A DNA stretch of 64,000 nt. It comes from Micromonospora sp. WMMD1102 (GTDB lineage: Bacteria > Actinomycetota > Actinomycetes > Mycobacteriales > Micromonosporaceae). Positions 57,378 to 64,000 of this stretch are shown here, one piece after another (within the stretch, counting starts at the first letter, position 1; the number at the start of each line of letters is the position of its first letter). The DNA lies in assembly GCF_029626265.1 (NCBI RefSeq), contig NZ_JARUBN010000001.1, positions 4,405,001 through 4,469,000 on the forward strand, given 5' to 3'. Under the pieces are notes generated by a model. That model searched no databases. It saw only the letters and a program-made list of their open reading frames with translations, and was not told the origin of the DNA. The translations under genes and the position numbers were made by a program.

Positions 57378-57585
57378 GGACCGTCGGGCTCACGGACCCG
57401 CCGCCCCCGGTGGTCCGCAGATGTCGTCAGTACGACGGGTGCCGGTGCAGCGACACCGTTCCCGTCTCCCCCGTTGGACGACGACACCTCCCCCGTGCTC
57501 GCACGTCCCGGCACGCCCTTTCCGGCGCGCCTGCCCGCGCGTTCCGCAGCGATGATACGCATACGGCACGTGATCCCGTCAACAT

Positions 57586-57614
57586 TTGTGCACAGCCCTG
57601 TGGCATGCTGTAAA
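57586..57614 (+). promoter_or_regulatory. Predicted promoter of the XRE-ImmA-like operon
   Basis: TTGTGC (57586-57591), 17-bp spacer, TGTAAA (57609-57614), 30 nt before the XRE start. AT content is raised locally. Confidence 0.5.
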
Positions 57615-57643
57615 CCACTGGAACCAGGGTCGGAGGAGGCCGG

Positions 57644-58093
57644 ATGGCTGAGGAGACGGGCGAGTTTCGCAGCCCGGGGCCGCTGGCCGAGCGGCTGGAC
57701 AGGCTCTTCGACCGGATCCGCAAGCCCGACGGCAACTCCTACAGCCTGCGCGAGGTGGCGGACGCGATCACCGCACAGGGCGAGTCGATCTCGCACACCT
57801 ACATCGGACAGTTGCGCACCGGGAAGAAGCGCGACCCCAACCTCAGCCACCTCCGGGCGCTGGCGAAGTTCTTCGGCGTACCGGTGGAGTATTTCACCAG
57901 CGACCGGCTGGCCGCCGACGTCGACCGGGAACTCGACCTCGCCGCCGCGTTACAGCAGGTACGTGCCCGCACCGTCGCACTGCGCAACTCCGTCATCCCG
58001 GAGGCGCAGTCCGCCATCCACGCCCTCACCGAGCTGCTGGGGGTGATCCGCGTCCTTGAACAGGGCAAGCCGGACGCGGATGATGGCGCGTGA
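57644..58093 (+). CDS. XRE-family HTH regulator
   Basis: 149 residues. The helix-turn-helix (about 14-85: SLREVADAITAQGESISHTY, LRTGKKRDPNLSHLRALAKF, FGVPVEYF) is followed by a helical C-terminal part (AALQQVRARTVALRNSV). GGAGGAGG lies 5 nt upstream of the ATG. It is followed directly by a peptidase gene of the ImmA/IrrE type, a pairing in which the peptidase often cleaves the repressor. Confidence 0.9.
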   Translation: MAEETGEFRSPGPLAERLDRLFDRIRKPDGNSYSLREVADAITAQGESISHTYIGQLRTGKKRDPNLSHLRALAKFFGVPVEYFTSDRLAADVDRELDLAAALQQVRARTVALRNSVIPEAQSAIHALTELLGVIRVLEQGKPDADDGA

Positions 58094-58144
58094 ATGCGGA
58101 TCGCGGTCTGGCGACAGTACGCCGCGCAGAGGGACGGTGGGCCC

Positions 58145-58648
58145 ATGACGCTACGGCAGATTCGCCGGCGCTGTGAGCAGCTCGTACGCGGCATCCGAGT
58201 GCCGGACCCCTTCGACCTCGACACCTTCATCGCCGACTTCGGCGCCGACCGGGGACGTCCGGTCCACCTGATCGCCTTCGACCTGCCGCCCGGTGCGCCG
58301 TGCGGGCTCTGCGTCTCGACCGACGTCGCCGACTATCTGGTGGTGACCTCCGCCGCGACCGGGGTGCAGCGGGTGCACATCGCCCTGCACGAGCTGGCGC
58401 ACCTGCTGCTGGAGCACCGGCTGCACCTGGTGGACGAGGCGCAGGGAAGCCGGCAGCTCTTCCGGCACCTCGACCCGGGGGTGGTGCGGTCGATGTTCGC
58501 CCGGACCAACTACAGCAGCCGGGAGGAGAAGGAGGCCGAGACCCTCGCCTCGCTGCTCGGGCAGCGGGCCGGGCTGTGGCGCCCGCCGGCGCCGCGTACC
58601 CCGAGCGACCCGGTGGTCGAACGACTCGGCCAGTCACTGGAGCACTAG
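58145..58648 (+). CDS. ImmA/IrrE-type zinc metallopeptidase
   Basis: About 167 residues. HIALHELAHLLLEHR supplies the HExxH zinc site and EEKEAETLASLLG the third ligand Glu. The N-terminal helical region (RRRCEQLVRGIRVPDPFDLD) is usual for actinobacterial members. The ATG at 58145 is preferred because the conserved region starts there; an ATG at 58094, abutting the XRE stop, is also in frame. Probably degrades the XRE repressor under a signal, as established for ImmA of ICEBs1. Confidence 0.88.
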   Translation: MTLRQIRRRCEQLVRGIRVPDPFDLDTFIADFGADRGRPVHLIAFDLPPGAPCGLCVSTDVADYLVVTSAATGVQRVHIALHELAHLLLEHRLHLVDEAQGSRQLFRHLDPGVVRSMFARTNYSSREEKEAETLASLLGQRAGLWRPPAPRTPSDPVVERLGQSLEH

Positions 58649-58659
58649 GCTGTCGCCGG

Positions 58660-59925
58660 ATGGACGGTAAGAGCGGCATCTTCCTGTTCTGCGCGGGAGT
58701 CGCGTGGATCGCGGTGGGCTACAAGCTGGTGGCCCTCGCCCGCAACCCGCGCAACCTCAACCTCTGGGTGCTCACCCTCTGCATCGCCCTGCCCGCGGCC
58801 GGCTTCACCATGGCCGTCCCGGCGGTCTACTCGGCGGTGAACCGCTTCTTCGGGGTGCCGAACCTCGCCTCCCTGCTGGTCTACGGCTGCATCGTCGGCT
58901 ACAGCATCACCGCGCTGGTCATGCTGATGCTGTGGCACATGCCGGCGGCCGAGGCGCTGCCCCGGGCCCGGGTGCTGGCGGTCTTCTACGGGCTGGTGCT
59001 GGTCGCCATGGCGGTGCTCTTCGCATTCAGCGGAGCCACCGTCGAGGCGCCGAGCGACTTCGACGACGTCTACGGGCCCCGCCCGGTCGGCGGCACCTTC
59101 CTGCTGGTCTACGTCTCCGCCTTCGCCTTCGGGCTCGGCGTCGCCGCCTGGCGCAGCCTCCAGTTCGCCAACCGGGTGGCCCGGACCGACGGCCGCCCGT
59201 GGCTGCGCCGGGGCCTGCGGCTGGTCGCGGCCGGATCGATCGTCGCGCTCGGCTACTGCCTGGGCAAGGGCGGGTATGTCGTCGCCGCCTGGCTCGGCAC
59301 CAGGTTGCCGGCCCTGAGCGACCTCGGCACGCTCTGCGCCTGTCTCGGGGCGCTGGTGATCACGACAGGCTTCACCATCCCGTCCTGGGGACCGAGCCTC
59401 TCCGCCGCGGCGGAGAAGGTGCGCCGGGCCCGGACCTACCTGCGGCTCTATCCGCTGTGGCACGCCATGTACCAGGTGATGCCGGAGATCGCCCTCGACC
59501 CGCCCGCGTCCCGCCGGGCCGACCTGCGGATGCTGCGTGACCTCGACTTCGCGCTCTACCGGCGGGTCATCGAGATCCGCGACGGCCGGCTGGCGCTCGC
59601 GCCGTACCTGGCACCGGACGACGAGCCGTCCCCGCCGGCCGGCACCGGCGGCCGGACCTCCGCCGCCGCCGCTGCCCGCGAGGCGGTCCGGATCCGCGAC
59701 GCTCTGGCCCGGCTCCGCGCGACGCACCCGGAGGAGCCAGCGGCGGCACACCCGGAACGACGGGCCGCGGACGAGGACGCCGACCTCGCCGCCGACCTCG
59801 AATTCCTCGGCCGGGTCTCGTCGACGCTGCGCCGGCTGCCACCGGCCCCGACCGTCGGCAGCTCCCCGGACAGCCCGCCGGGCGCGACCGTCGACAGCTC
59901 CCCCGACGCCCCGGTACGGGACTGA
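58660..59925 (+). CDS. Polytopic membrane protein of the MAB_1171c/DUF6545 type
   Basis: About 421 residues. Seven hydrophobic segments in the first 245 residues (ending around LSDLGTLCACLGALVITTGF), then a cytoplasmic tail with RRARTYLRLYPLWHAMYQVMPEI, ADLRMLRDLDFALYRRVIEIRDG and a low-complexity end. The tail sequence is typical of a family annotated as putative transporter in mycobacteria and streptomycetes that is regularly found after XRE/ImmA-like pairs. The function is unknown. The start ATG is 12 nt after the peptidase stop. Confidence 0.82.
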   Translation: MDGKSGIFLFCAGVAWIAVGYKLVALARNPRNLNLWVLTLCIALPAAGFTMAVPAVYSAVNRFFGVPNLASLLVYGCIVGYSITALVMLMLWHMPAAEALPRARVLAVFYGLVLVAMAVLFAFSGATVEAPSDFDDVYGPRPVGGTFLLVYVSAFAFGLGVAAWRSLQFANRVARTDGRPWLRRGLRLVAAGSIVALGYCLGKGGYVVAAWLGTRLPALSDLGTLCACLGALVITTGFTIPSWGPSLSAAAEKVRRARTYLRLYPLWHAMYQVMPEIALDPPASRRADLRMLRDLDFALYRRVIEIRDGRLALAPYLAPDDEPSPPAGTGGRTSAAAAAREAVRIRDALARLRATHPEEPAAAHPERRAADEDADLAADLEFLGRVSSTLRRLPPAPTVGSSPDSPPGATVDSSPDAPVRD

Positions 59926-59934
59926 GGCACGGCG

Positions 59935-60951
59935 ATGCTGCACCGGCCCGGCCGGTTCGACCGGCTACACCAGATCCGCACCCTCGACCCGGTGCGGGAC
60001 TGTCACCGGATCTACCGGACGACGGCGTTGTGGGAGTTCCCGTTCGACGTCCGGATGGGGCTGCTGCTGGCGTTCTGGCGTACCTTCGCGGTGCCGTCGA
60101 TCGCCGAGCTGCTCGCCGCGACCGGGGAGACCACGCACCGGACCGAGCGGCGGGCCGACGACACCGGCATCCTGATGTACACGCTCATCGAGCACGGTCT
60201 CGACCACCCGCTGGGCCGGGCGGCCACCCGGCGACTCAACCAACTGCACCGCCGGTACGCCATCGACAACGACGACTACCGCTACGTGCTCGGCACCTTC
60301 GTCTTCGTCGGCACCCGCTGGATCGACCGGCACGGCTGGCGCCCGCTCTGCTGCCACGAGCGCACCGCGATCTACCACTTCTACGCCGAACTCGGCCGAC
60401 GGCTGCGCATCGCCGACATCCCGCCGGACCTGCCCAGCTACGCCCGCTGGTACGACGCCTTCGAGGCGGAGCGGTTCGCCGCCACCCCGGCTGCCCGAAA
60501 GTTGATCACCGCCACCAAGGGGCTCCTCGCCGACCTGCCGAAGCCGCTCGTACCGGTCGGAGAGCGGGTCGCCGACGCACTCCTCGATCCGCCGGTGCGC
60601 GAGGCGGTAGGTGTTTCCGCACCTCCGTGGTGGGCTCGCGCCCTGCTGGCCGGCACGCTCACCGGACGCGCCCGGTTCCTGCGGCACGCGGCGGCACCCC
60701 GGCTGTGGCAGTACCTGGAGGGCGGGCTGCGGGCCAGGACCTACCCCGACGGGTACGACATCGCCACCGTGGGGCCGGCCCAGGAGTCCCCGGCGCAGGA
60801 GTCGCTGCCCTCCCATCAGGAGTCGGAGCGCGGCGGGTTGGCCGAGCATGATGCCGAGGAAGACGAGTACGAGCCCGGGGAGCTGTTGCGGCGCGAGAGT
60901 CTCCCCGGCGACCGCCGTGCCGAGCAGTACCCCGGTGACCGGGTTGAGTAG
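59935..60951 (+). CDS. MpaB/DUF2236-type oxygenase-like protein, 3' end altered
   Basis: About 338 residues. RIYRTTALWEFPFDVRMGLLLAFWRTFAVPSIAELL-type start, TLIEHGLDHPLGRAATRRLN, YRYVLGTFVFVGTRWIDRHG and LCCHERTAIYHFYAELGRRL fit the MpaB/rubber-oxygenase-like heme protein family. Family-like sequence ends near YPDGYDIATVGP (about 60780). The last ~57 residues are acidic, low in similarity, and are read antisense through the 3' end of the convergent EamA gene, so the native end of the gene seems lost. Fourth gene of the XRE operon (9-nt gap). Confidence 0.75.
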   Translation: MLHRPGRFDRLHQIRTLDPVRDCHRIYRTTALWEFPFDVRMGLLLAFWRTFAVPSIAELLAATGETTHRTERRADDTGILMYTLIEHGLDHPLGRAATRRLNQLHRRYAIDNDDYRYVLGTFVFVGTRWIDRHGWRPLCCHERTAIYHFYAELGRRLRIADIPPDLPSYARWYDAFEAERFAATPAARKLITATKGLLADLPKPLVPVGERVADALLDPPVREAVGVSAPPWWARALLAGTLTGRARFLRHAAAPRLWQYLEGGLRARTYPDGYDIATVGPAQESPAQESLPSHQESERGGLAEHDAEEDEYEPGELLRRESLPGDRRAEQYPGDRVE

Positions 60952-61670
60952 TCCGATCAGTCCGACGGTGCCGGCGCTCAGGTGGCGCAGTCCGGTGAAC
61001 CAGGCGGCGAAGGCGAGCGCGGTCGCCAGCACCGTGACGTAGCCGAAGCCGGCCAGCGCCGGCCCGTCCAGTGCGGGCGGTGCCCCCTCCACGGCGACGG
61101 CGACCGGGAGCAGCACCACCCCACCGGCGACGAGCTGCCACGAGGTGAGCGAGAAGACGTCGACCCCTGCGCTCCACTTCTTCGCGAGTACGTAGCCGAG
61201 CGAGGACATCAGCATGGCGGCGACGGAGGCGAGTACCCCGGAGAAGTCGACGGCGACCGTGCCGTCCAGCAGGAGCAGGCAGACCCCGGTGATCCCGATG
61301 CCGGCCCCGGCCAGGTGGGCGGCCCGCGGACGTTCGGCGAGCGCCGCCCAGGCGATCAGCATCATCATGACCGGCGAGGTCGCCATGATCGTCGAGGCGA
61401 CGCTCGTCGGCAGGACCTGTGCCGCCAGGTAGACCAGGGCGAAGAACGCACCCATGTTGAGGGTGCCGAGCACCAGCGAGCGCCACCACCAGGGGCCCCG
61501 GGGCAGCGTCCGGCGGACCAGCAGGAGCAGCAGGCCGGCGGGGAGCGCCCGGAGTACCGCGCCGTAGAGCGGATAGTCCGCCGGCAGGTACCGATGGGTG
61601 ACGAAGTAGGTGGCGCCCAGGCGACCGGGGCGAGGGCGGTGACGGGTACCCATCGTAAACTAGCTTCCAC
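60780..61670 (-). pseudogene. EamA (DMT) transporter, frameshifted and missing its stop
   Basis: Most of the sequence is a clear EamA transporter (YLAAQVLPTSVASTIMATSP, LAAQ and GLIGLLNPVTGVLLGTAV segments). The family's N-terminal ALAPVAWGTTYFVT is split between frames: from a GTG at 61670 one reads LRWVPVTALAPVAW, then a lost G in a GGG run (near 61618) shifts to ATYFVTHRYLP. At the 3' end no stop occurs where the protein should finish; the frame runs antisense through the MpaB-like gene to 59965. I read this as a decaying gene or an assembly error in a G-run. It is divergent from its likely MarR regulator. Confidence 0.65.
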
Positions 61671-61697
61671 GGAAGCAACTATAGCTTCCTCAGAAGA
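61661..61697. promoter_or_regulatory. Bidirectional EamA/MarR promoter with twin operator
   Basis: GCTTCC-ac-GGAAGC (61663-61676) and the related GCTTCC-tca-GAAG (61685-61697) flank overlapping -10 elements: TATAGT on the minus strand (61683-61678) and TATAGC on the plus strand (61680-61685). Typical arrangement for MarR control of a divergent transporter. The EamA GTG lies about 7 nt after its -10, suggesting a leaderless transcript. Confidence 0.6.
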
Positions 61698-61698
61698 T

Positions 61699-62265
61699 AT
61701 GCTGTCGGATGTGACCGAGTACCTTGATCATGTGGCCCGGATCCAACGGGCCTGGGCCCGCGAGCGGCCCGACCTCGACGTGCGTCCACAGGGCGTGATC
61801 GGCCGGCTGCACCGGCTGGCCGGACACCTCGGCGAGCAGCTCCGGGTCGTCTACCGGCGGTACGGACTCGGCGAGGGCGAGTTCGACGTGCTCGCCACCC
61901 TGCGGCGGGCCGGCGAGCCGTTCGAACGCACCCCCGGCGAACTGGCCGCGCACACGATGGTCACCACCGGGGCGATGACCAAGCGGATCGACCGGCTGGA
62001 GCGCGACGGGCTGGTCACCCGGCGCCCGAGCGCCGTCGACGGACGGGGCCGGGTGGTCGCACTCACCGACGCCGGCCGGAAGCTGATCGACCAGACGTTC
62101 ACGGAGCACATGCGCAACGAGCGCCGCCTGCTCGACCTGCTGTCGCCGGAGGACGCCACCCAACTGGAACGCCTGCTCACGACCTGGCTCGCCACCTTCG
62201 AAGCCCCGCTGCCGGAGCCCGGGTCGACGCCGGAAACGGCAGCTCCGCGACCTCATCCTGGATGA
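61699..62265 (+). CDS. MarR-family transcriptional regulator
   Basis: About 188 residues. The winged helix (about 55-125) contains EFDVLATLRRAGEPFERTPG, ELAAHTMVTTGAMTKRIDRLERDG and the wing SAVDGRGRVVALTDAG. The start is ATG 61699 or GTG 61711. It should repress the divergent EamA transporter through the twin GCTTCC sites. The regulator is intact while the transporter looks damaged. Confidence 0.92.
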   Translation: MLSDVTEYLDHVARIQRAWARERPDLDVRPQGVIGRLHRLAGHLGEQLRVVYRRYGLGEGEFDVLATLRRAGEPFERTPGELAAHTMVTTGAMTKRIDRLERDGLVTRRPSAVDGRGRVVALTDAGRKLIDQTFTEHMRNERRLLDLLSPEDATQLERLLTTWLATFEAPLPEPGSTPETAAPRPHPG

Positions 62266-62316
62266 TCCGCGACACCATCCCGGATGACCCGCACCCGCCC
62301 CTGAACCGGCCGGGTT

Positions 62317-62345
62317 GGTGGGCGGGGCTTGCCGTCCCGCCCACC
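62317..62345. terminator. Bidirectional terminator
   Basis: GGTGGGCGGG (62317-62326) pairs with CCCGCCCACC (62336-62345) across 9 nt, between the convergent MarR and arginase-fold genes. Confidence 0.85.
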
Positions 62346-62348
62346 CGA

Positions 62349-63278
62349 TCAGCGGTCGGGGCGGGCGCCGACCGGCCCGGCGAGGGCGCCGGCCAGGACC
62401 GCGAGGAAGTGCCGGAGTACGCCCGGATCCGGCGCGTGGTCGGGGTTGACCTCGGTGAGCACCAGCCCGGCGAAGCGCGGACTCGCGGCGAAGACGGCCA
62501 GGCTCACCGCCAGCTCCGCCAGCCGCAGGCCGACCGGATCACCGCCGGAGTCGGGCACGTCCGCCAGCGGTACGTCCACGAAGGAGAGCACGTCGACGTC
62601 GCAGTGCAGCACGAACGGTGCCCCGAGCGCCTCGATCTCCCGGCGGGCCCGCCCGGCGGCACCCGACGGGTCGGCATGCACCTCGTCGGCGTGCAGGTGC
62701 GTGATGCCGAGTTCGTCGAGCAGCCGGAGTTCGAGGTCGCCCGGGGGCAGCGCGTGGGCGTACGCGACGACGTCGCGCGGCGACAGCAGCGGTGTCGTAC
62801 CCGCGATGCCGGCCAGCATCGGAACGTGGCCGGGAATCGCCAGCAGATGGGCCAGGCCCATCGCGTCGAGGTTGCCGTTCGGCCTGGTCTCCGGCGTGTA
62901 CAGGTCCGGGCCGCCGTCGACGTAGAGCAGCGCGGGGCGGACACCGCGCTGGACGAATCCGGCGACCACGCCGACCGTGATCGAGCAGTCGCCCCCGATG
63001 ACAAGTGGGGTCTGCCCGCTGTCGAGGATCCGGGTGACTCCGAGGGCGGTCGCGGCGGCGACCCGGGCCACCGCCGCGACGTTCTTGGCGTCGGGCCGGT
63101 CCCGGTCCGGGCGCCAGCGGACCGGTGGCAGGTCACCATGGTCCTGGACACCTCCGGACAGCAGGCCGGGCAGGCCCGCCTCGCGGATCGCCGCCGGACC
63201 CTTCTCCAGTCCCGGGGTGTGCGCGCCCGCGCTGGACGGCACGCCGAGTAGCCCCCATCGAGCATCCATCTTGATCAT
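62349..63278 (-). CDS. Arginase/agmatinase-fold protein lacking metal-binding histidines
   Basis: 309 residues of the ureohydrolase fold (GVPSSAGAHTPGLEKGPAAI, PLVIGGDCSITVGV, LLYVDGGPDLYTPE, HCDVDVLSFVD, LVLTEVNPDHAPD). Compared with the family, GGDHS is GGDCS (Cys98) and DAHxD is DGGPD (Gly123), so both metal-binding His are absent while the Asp ligands remain. It may bind metal differently, use another substrate or be non-catalytic. The ATG follows the ABC-F stop by one nucleotide, with GGAG 4 nt upstream, so the two are coupled. Confidence 0.88.
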   Translation of the reverse strand: MIKMDARWGLLGVPSSAGAHTPGLEKGPAAIREAGLPGLLSGGVQDHGDLPPVRWRPDRDRPDAKNVAAVARVAAATALGVTRILDSGQTPLVIGGDCSITVGVVAGFVQRGVRPALLYVDGGPDLYTPETRPNGNLDAMGLAHLLAIPGHVPMLAGIAGTTPLLSPRDVVAYAHALPPGDLELRLLDELGITHLHADEVHADPSGAAGRARREIEALGAPFVLHCDVDVLSFVDVPLADVPDSGGDPVGLRLAELAVSLAVFAASPRFAGLVLTEVNPDHAPDPGVLRHFLAVLAGALAGPVGARPDR

Positions 63279-63279
63279 T

Positions 63280-64000
63280 TTACTCCGCCACCGCCGGATC
63301 GCTCGGTGTCGACGGCGGCCCGTTGCCGGACCACCCCGTGTCCAGGGCGGCCAGTCGCAGGGCCGGCCAGGCCGCCAGGTCGTGCAGCATCTGGCGGTCG
63401 TGGGTCGCGACGACGACGGCTGCCGGGGTGTGCAACAGGGCGGCGGTCAGCTCGTCGACAAGGGATGCCGACAGGTGGTTGGTGGGCTCGTCGAGGATCA
63501 GCAGGTCGGGCCGCTCGGCGAGCCGCAGCGCGAGGTTCAGCCGGCGCTGCTGGCCCTGGGACATCCGGCCCACGGGGGTACGCAGGGCCTCCCGGTCGAG
63601 CAGGTTGGTGGCGGTCAGCGACAGCCGGTCCTCGGCGCGCAACTGCCCACCGGACTGGAGCCGGCCGACGTGCTGGTCGTACACCTGGTGGGCGAGCGCG
63701 GTCGGCGGCCAGGCCGGCACCTCCTGCCCGAGGTATGCCACCCGGACCCGTGCCGGGTGCCGGACCTCGCCGGTCGACGGCGCGAGTTCCCCGGCGAGTA
63801 CCGCCAGCAGGGTCGACTTGCCCGCCCCGTTCGGGCCGGTCACCAGCAGCCGGTCGGCACCGTCGAGGCTGAGCGTGACGCCGCGGTGCAGCCGTCCGGC
63901 CACCGTGACATCGTGGCAGCGCAACACGGGTACGCCGGGGCGGCTGGCCAGGTCCGGCCAGCGCAGCCGCAGCGGTGGTTCCGGCACGGTGAGCCGGTGC
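63280..64000 (-). CDS. ABC-F family ATPase, C-terminal part (cut by window edge)
   Basis: About 240 residues of the second nucleotide-binding domain: Walker A GPNGAGKST, signature MSQGQQRRLNLAL, Walker B LLILDEPTNHL and switch ATHDR. No TM segments. ABC-F proteins act on the ribosome in translation or antibiotic protection. The reading frame is open at the right edge, so the first domain and the inter-domain linker, which decide the subclass, are outside. Members with a short C-terminus like this include macrolide self-resistance types. Confidence 0.88.
   Translation of the reverse strand, partial: HRLTVPEPPLRLRWPDLASRPGVPVLRCHDVTVAGRLHRGVTLSLDGADRLLVTGPNGAGKSTLLAVLAGELAPSTGEVRHPARVRVAYLGQEVPAWPPTALAHQVYDQHVGRLQSGGQLRAEDRLSLTATNLLDREALRTPVGRMSQGQQRRLNLALRLAERPDLLILDEPTNHLSASLVDELTAALLHTPAAVVVATHDRQMLHDLAAWPALRLAALDTGWSGNGPPSTPSDPAVAE

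Noticed and set aside
61365..61653. Intact EamA gene starting at the ATG at 61653
   Set aside because: That start gives MGTRHRPRPGRLG, destroying the family's first TM helix, and has no ribosome site. The neighbouring frame supplies the expected residues.

Overview
The window is very GC-rich chromosomal DNA from an actinomycete. Dense operons with frequent GTG starts, an infC-rpmI-rplT / pheST / argCJBDFRGH core, an FKBP foldase, a ROK-controlled sugar importer without its own ATPase, and secreted proteins with discoidin or CBM2 modules all suggest Micromonosporaceae (Micromonospora or Plantactinospora type). That family placement is inferred from gene content, not from a phylogeny. No rRNA, tRNA, CRISPR array, prophage or large biosynthetic cluster was seen.

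Layout. 0-10.7 kb: 5' part of tyrS, a GH36 alpha-galactosidase, a two-component system divergent from a MacB-type ABC exporter, a TSUP anion transporter and an FKBP isomerase. 10.9-19.6 kb: a beta-glucoside island made of a GH1 enzyme, two sugar permeases, a binding lipoprotein, a ROK repressor and a secreted discoidin/beta-helix protein; two matching palindromes suggest the ROK protein controls both outer transcription units. 19.7-22.5 kb: sulfotransferase, 3-methyladenine glycosylase and small genes, one of them frameshifted. 22.6-31.4 kb: a complete arginine operon behind an ARG-box promoter; every junction is a stop/start overlap, three of them through short linker reading frames.

31.5-41.6 kb is the most accessory-looking part. 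It holds a beta-propeller membrane protein, a protein of unknown function, a predicted NTPase with HEAT-like repeats, a class III nucleotidyl cyclase-like protein and a divergent Crp-type regulator. The cyclase C-terminus and the NTPase N-terminal region carry nearly the same ~26-residue motif. The arrangement resembles bacterial receptor/effector pairs that signal through shared motifs and is the best candidate here for an undescribed system. It is followed by a three-gene set (membrane-anchored binding protein, two-TM protein, MFS transporter).

41.7-48.4 kb is translation machinery: pheT, pheS, a SpoU methyltransferase, rplT, rpmI and infC, the last with an apparent ATC start and an attenuator-like hairpin in its leader. 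48.4-52.9 kb holds a PH-domain protein, a DMT transporter, an IS3-type transposase remnant and an MMPL transporter flanked by inverted copies of the IS end. 52.9-57.3 kb: a YchJ-like protein, a DUF4037 protein, a tandemly duplicated coiled-coil/HTH module and a secreted chitin deacetylase-like enzyme with CBM2. 57.6-64 kb: an XRE / ImmA-like peptidase / DUF6545-like membrane protein / MpaB-like oxygenase operon, a decayed EamA transporter divergent from its MarR regulator, an arginase-fold protein missing metal-binding histidines, and the C-terminal half of an ABC-F protein.
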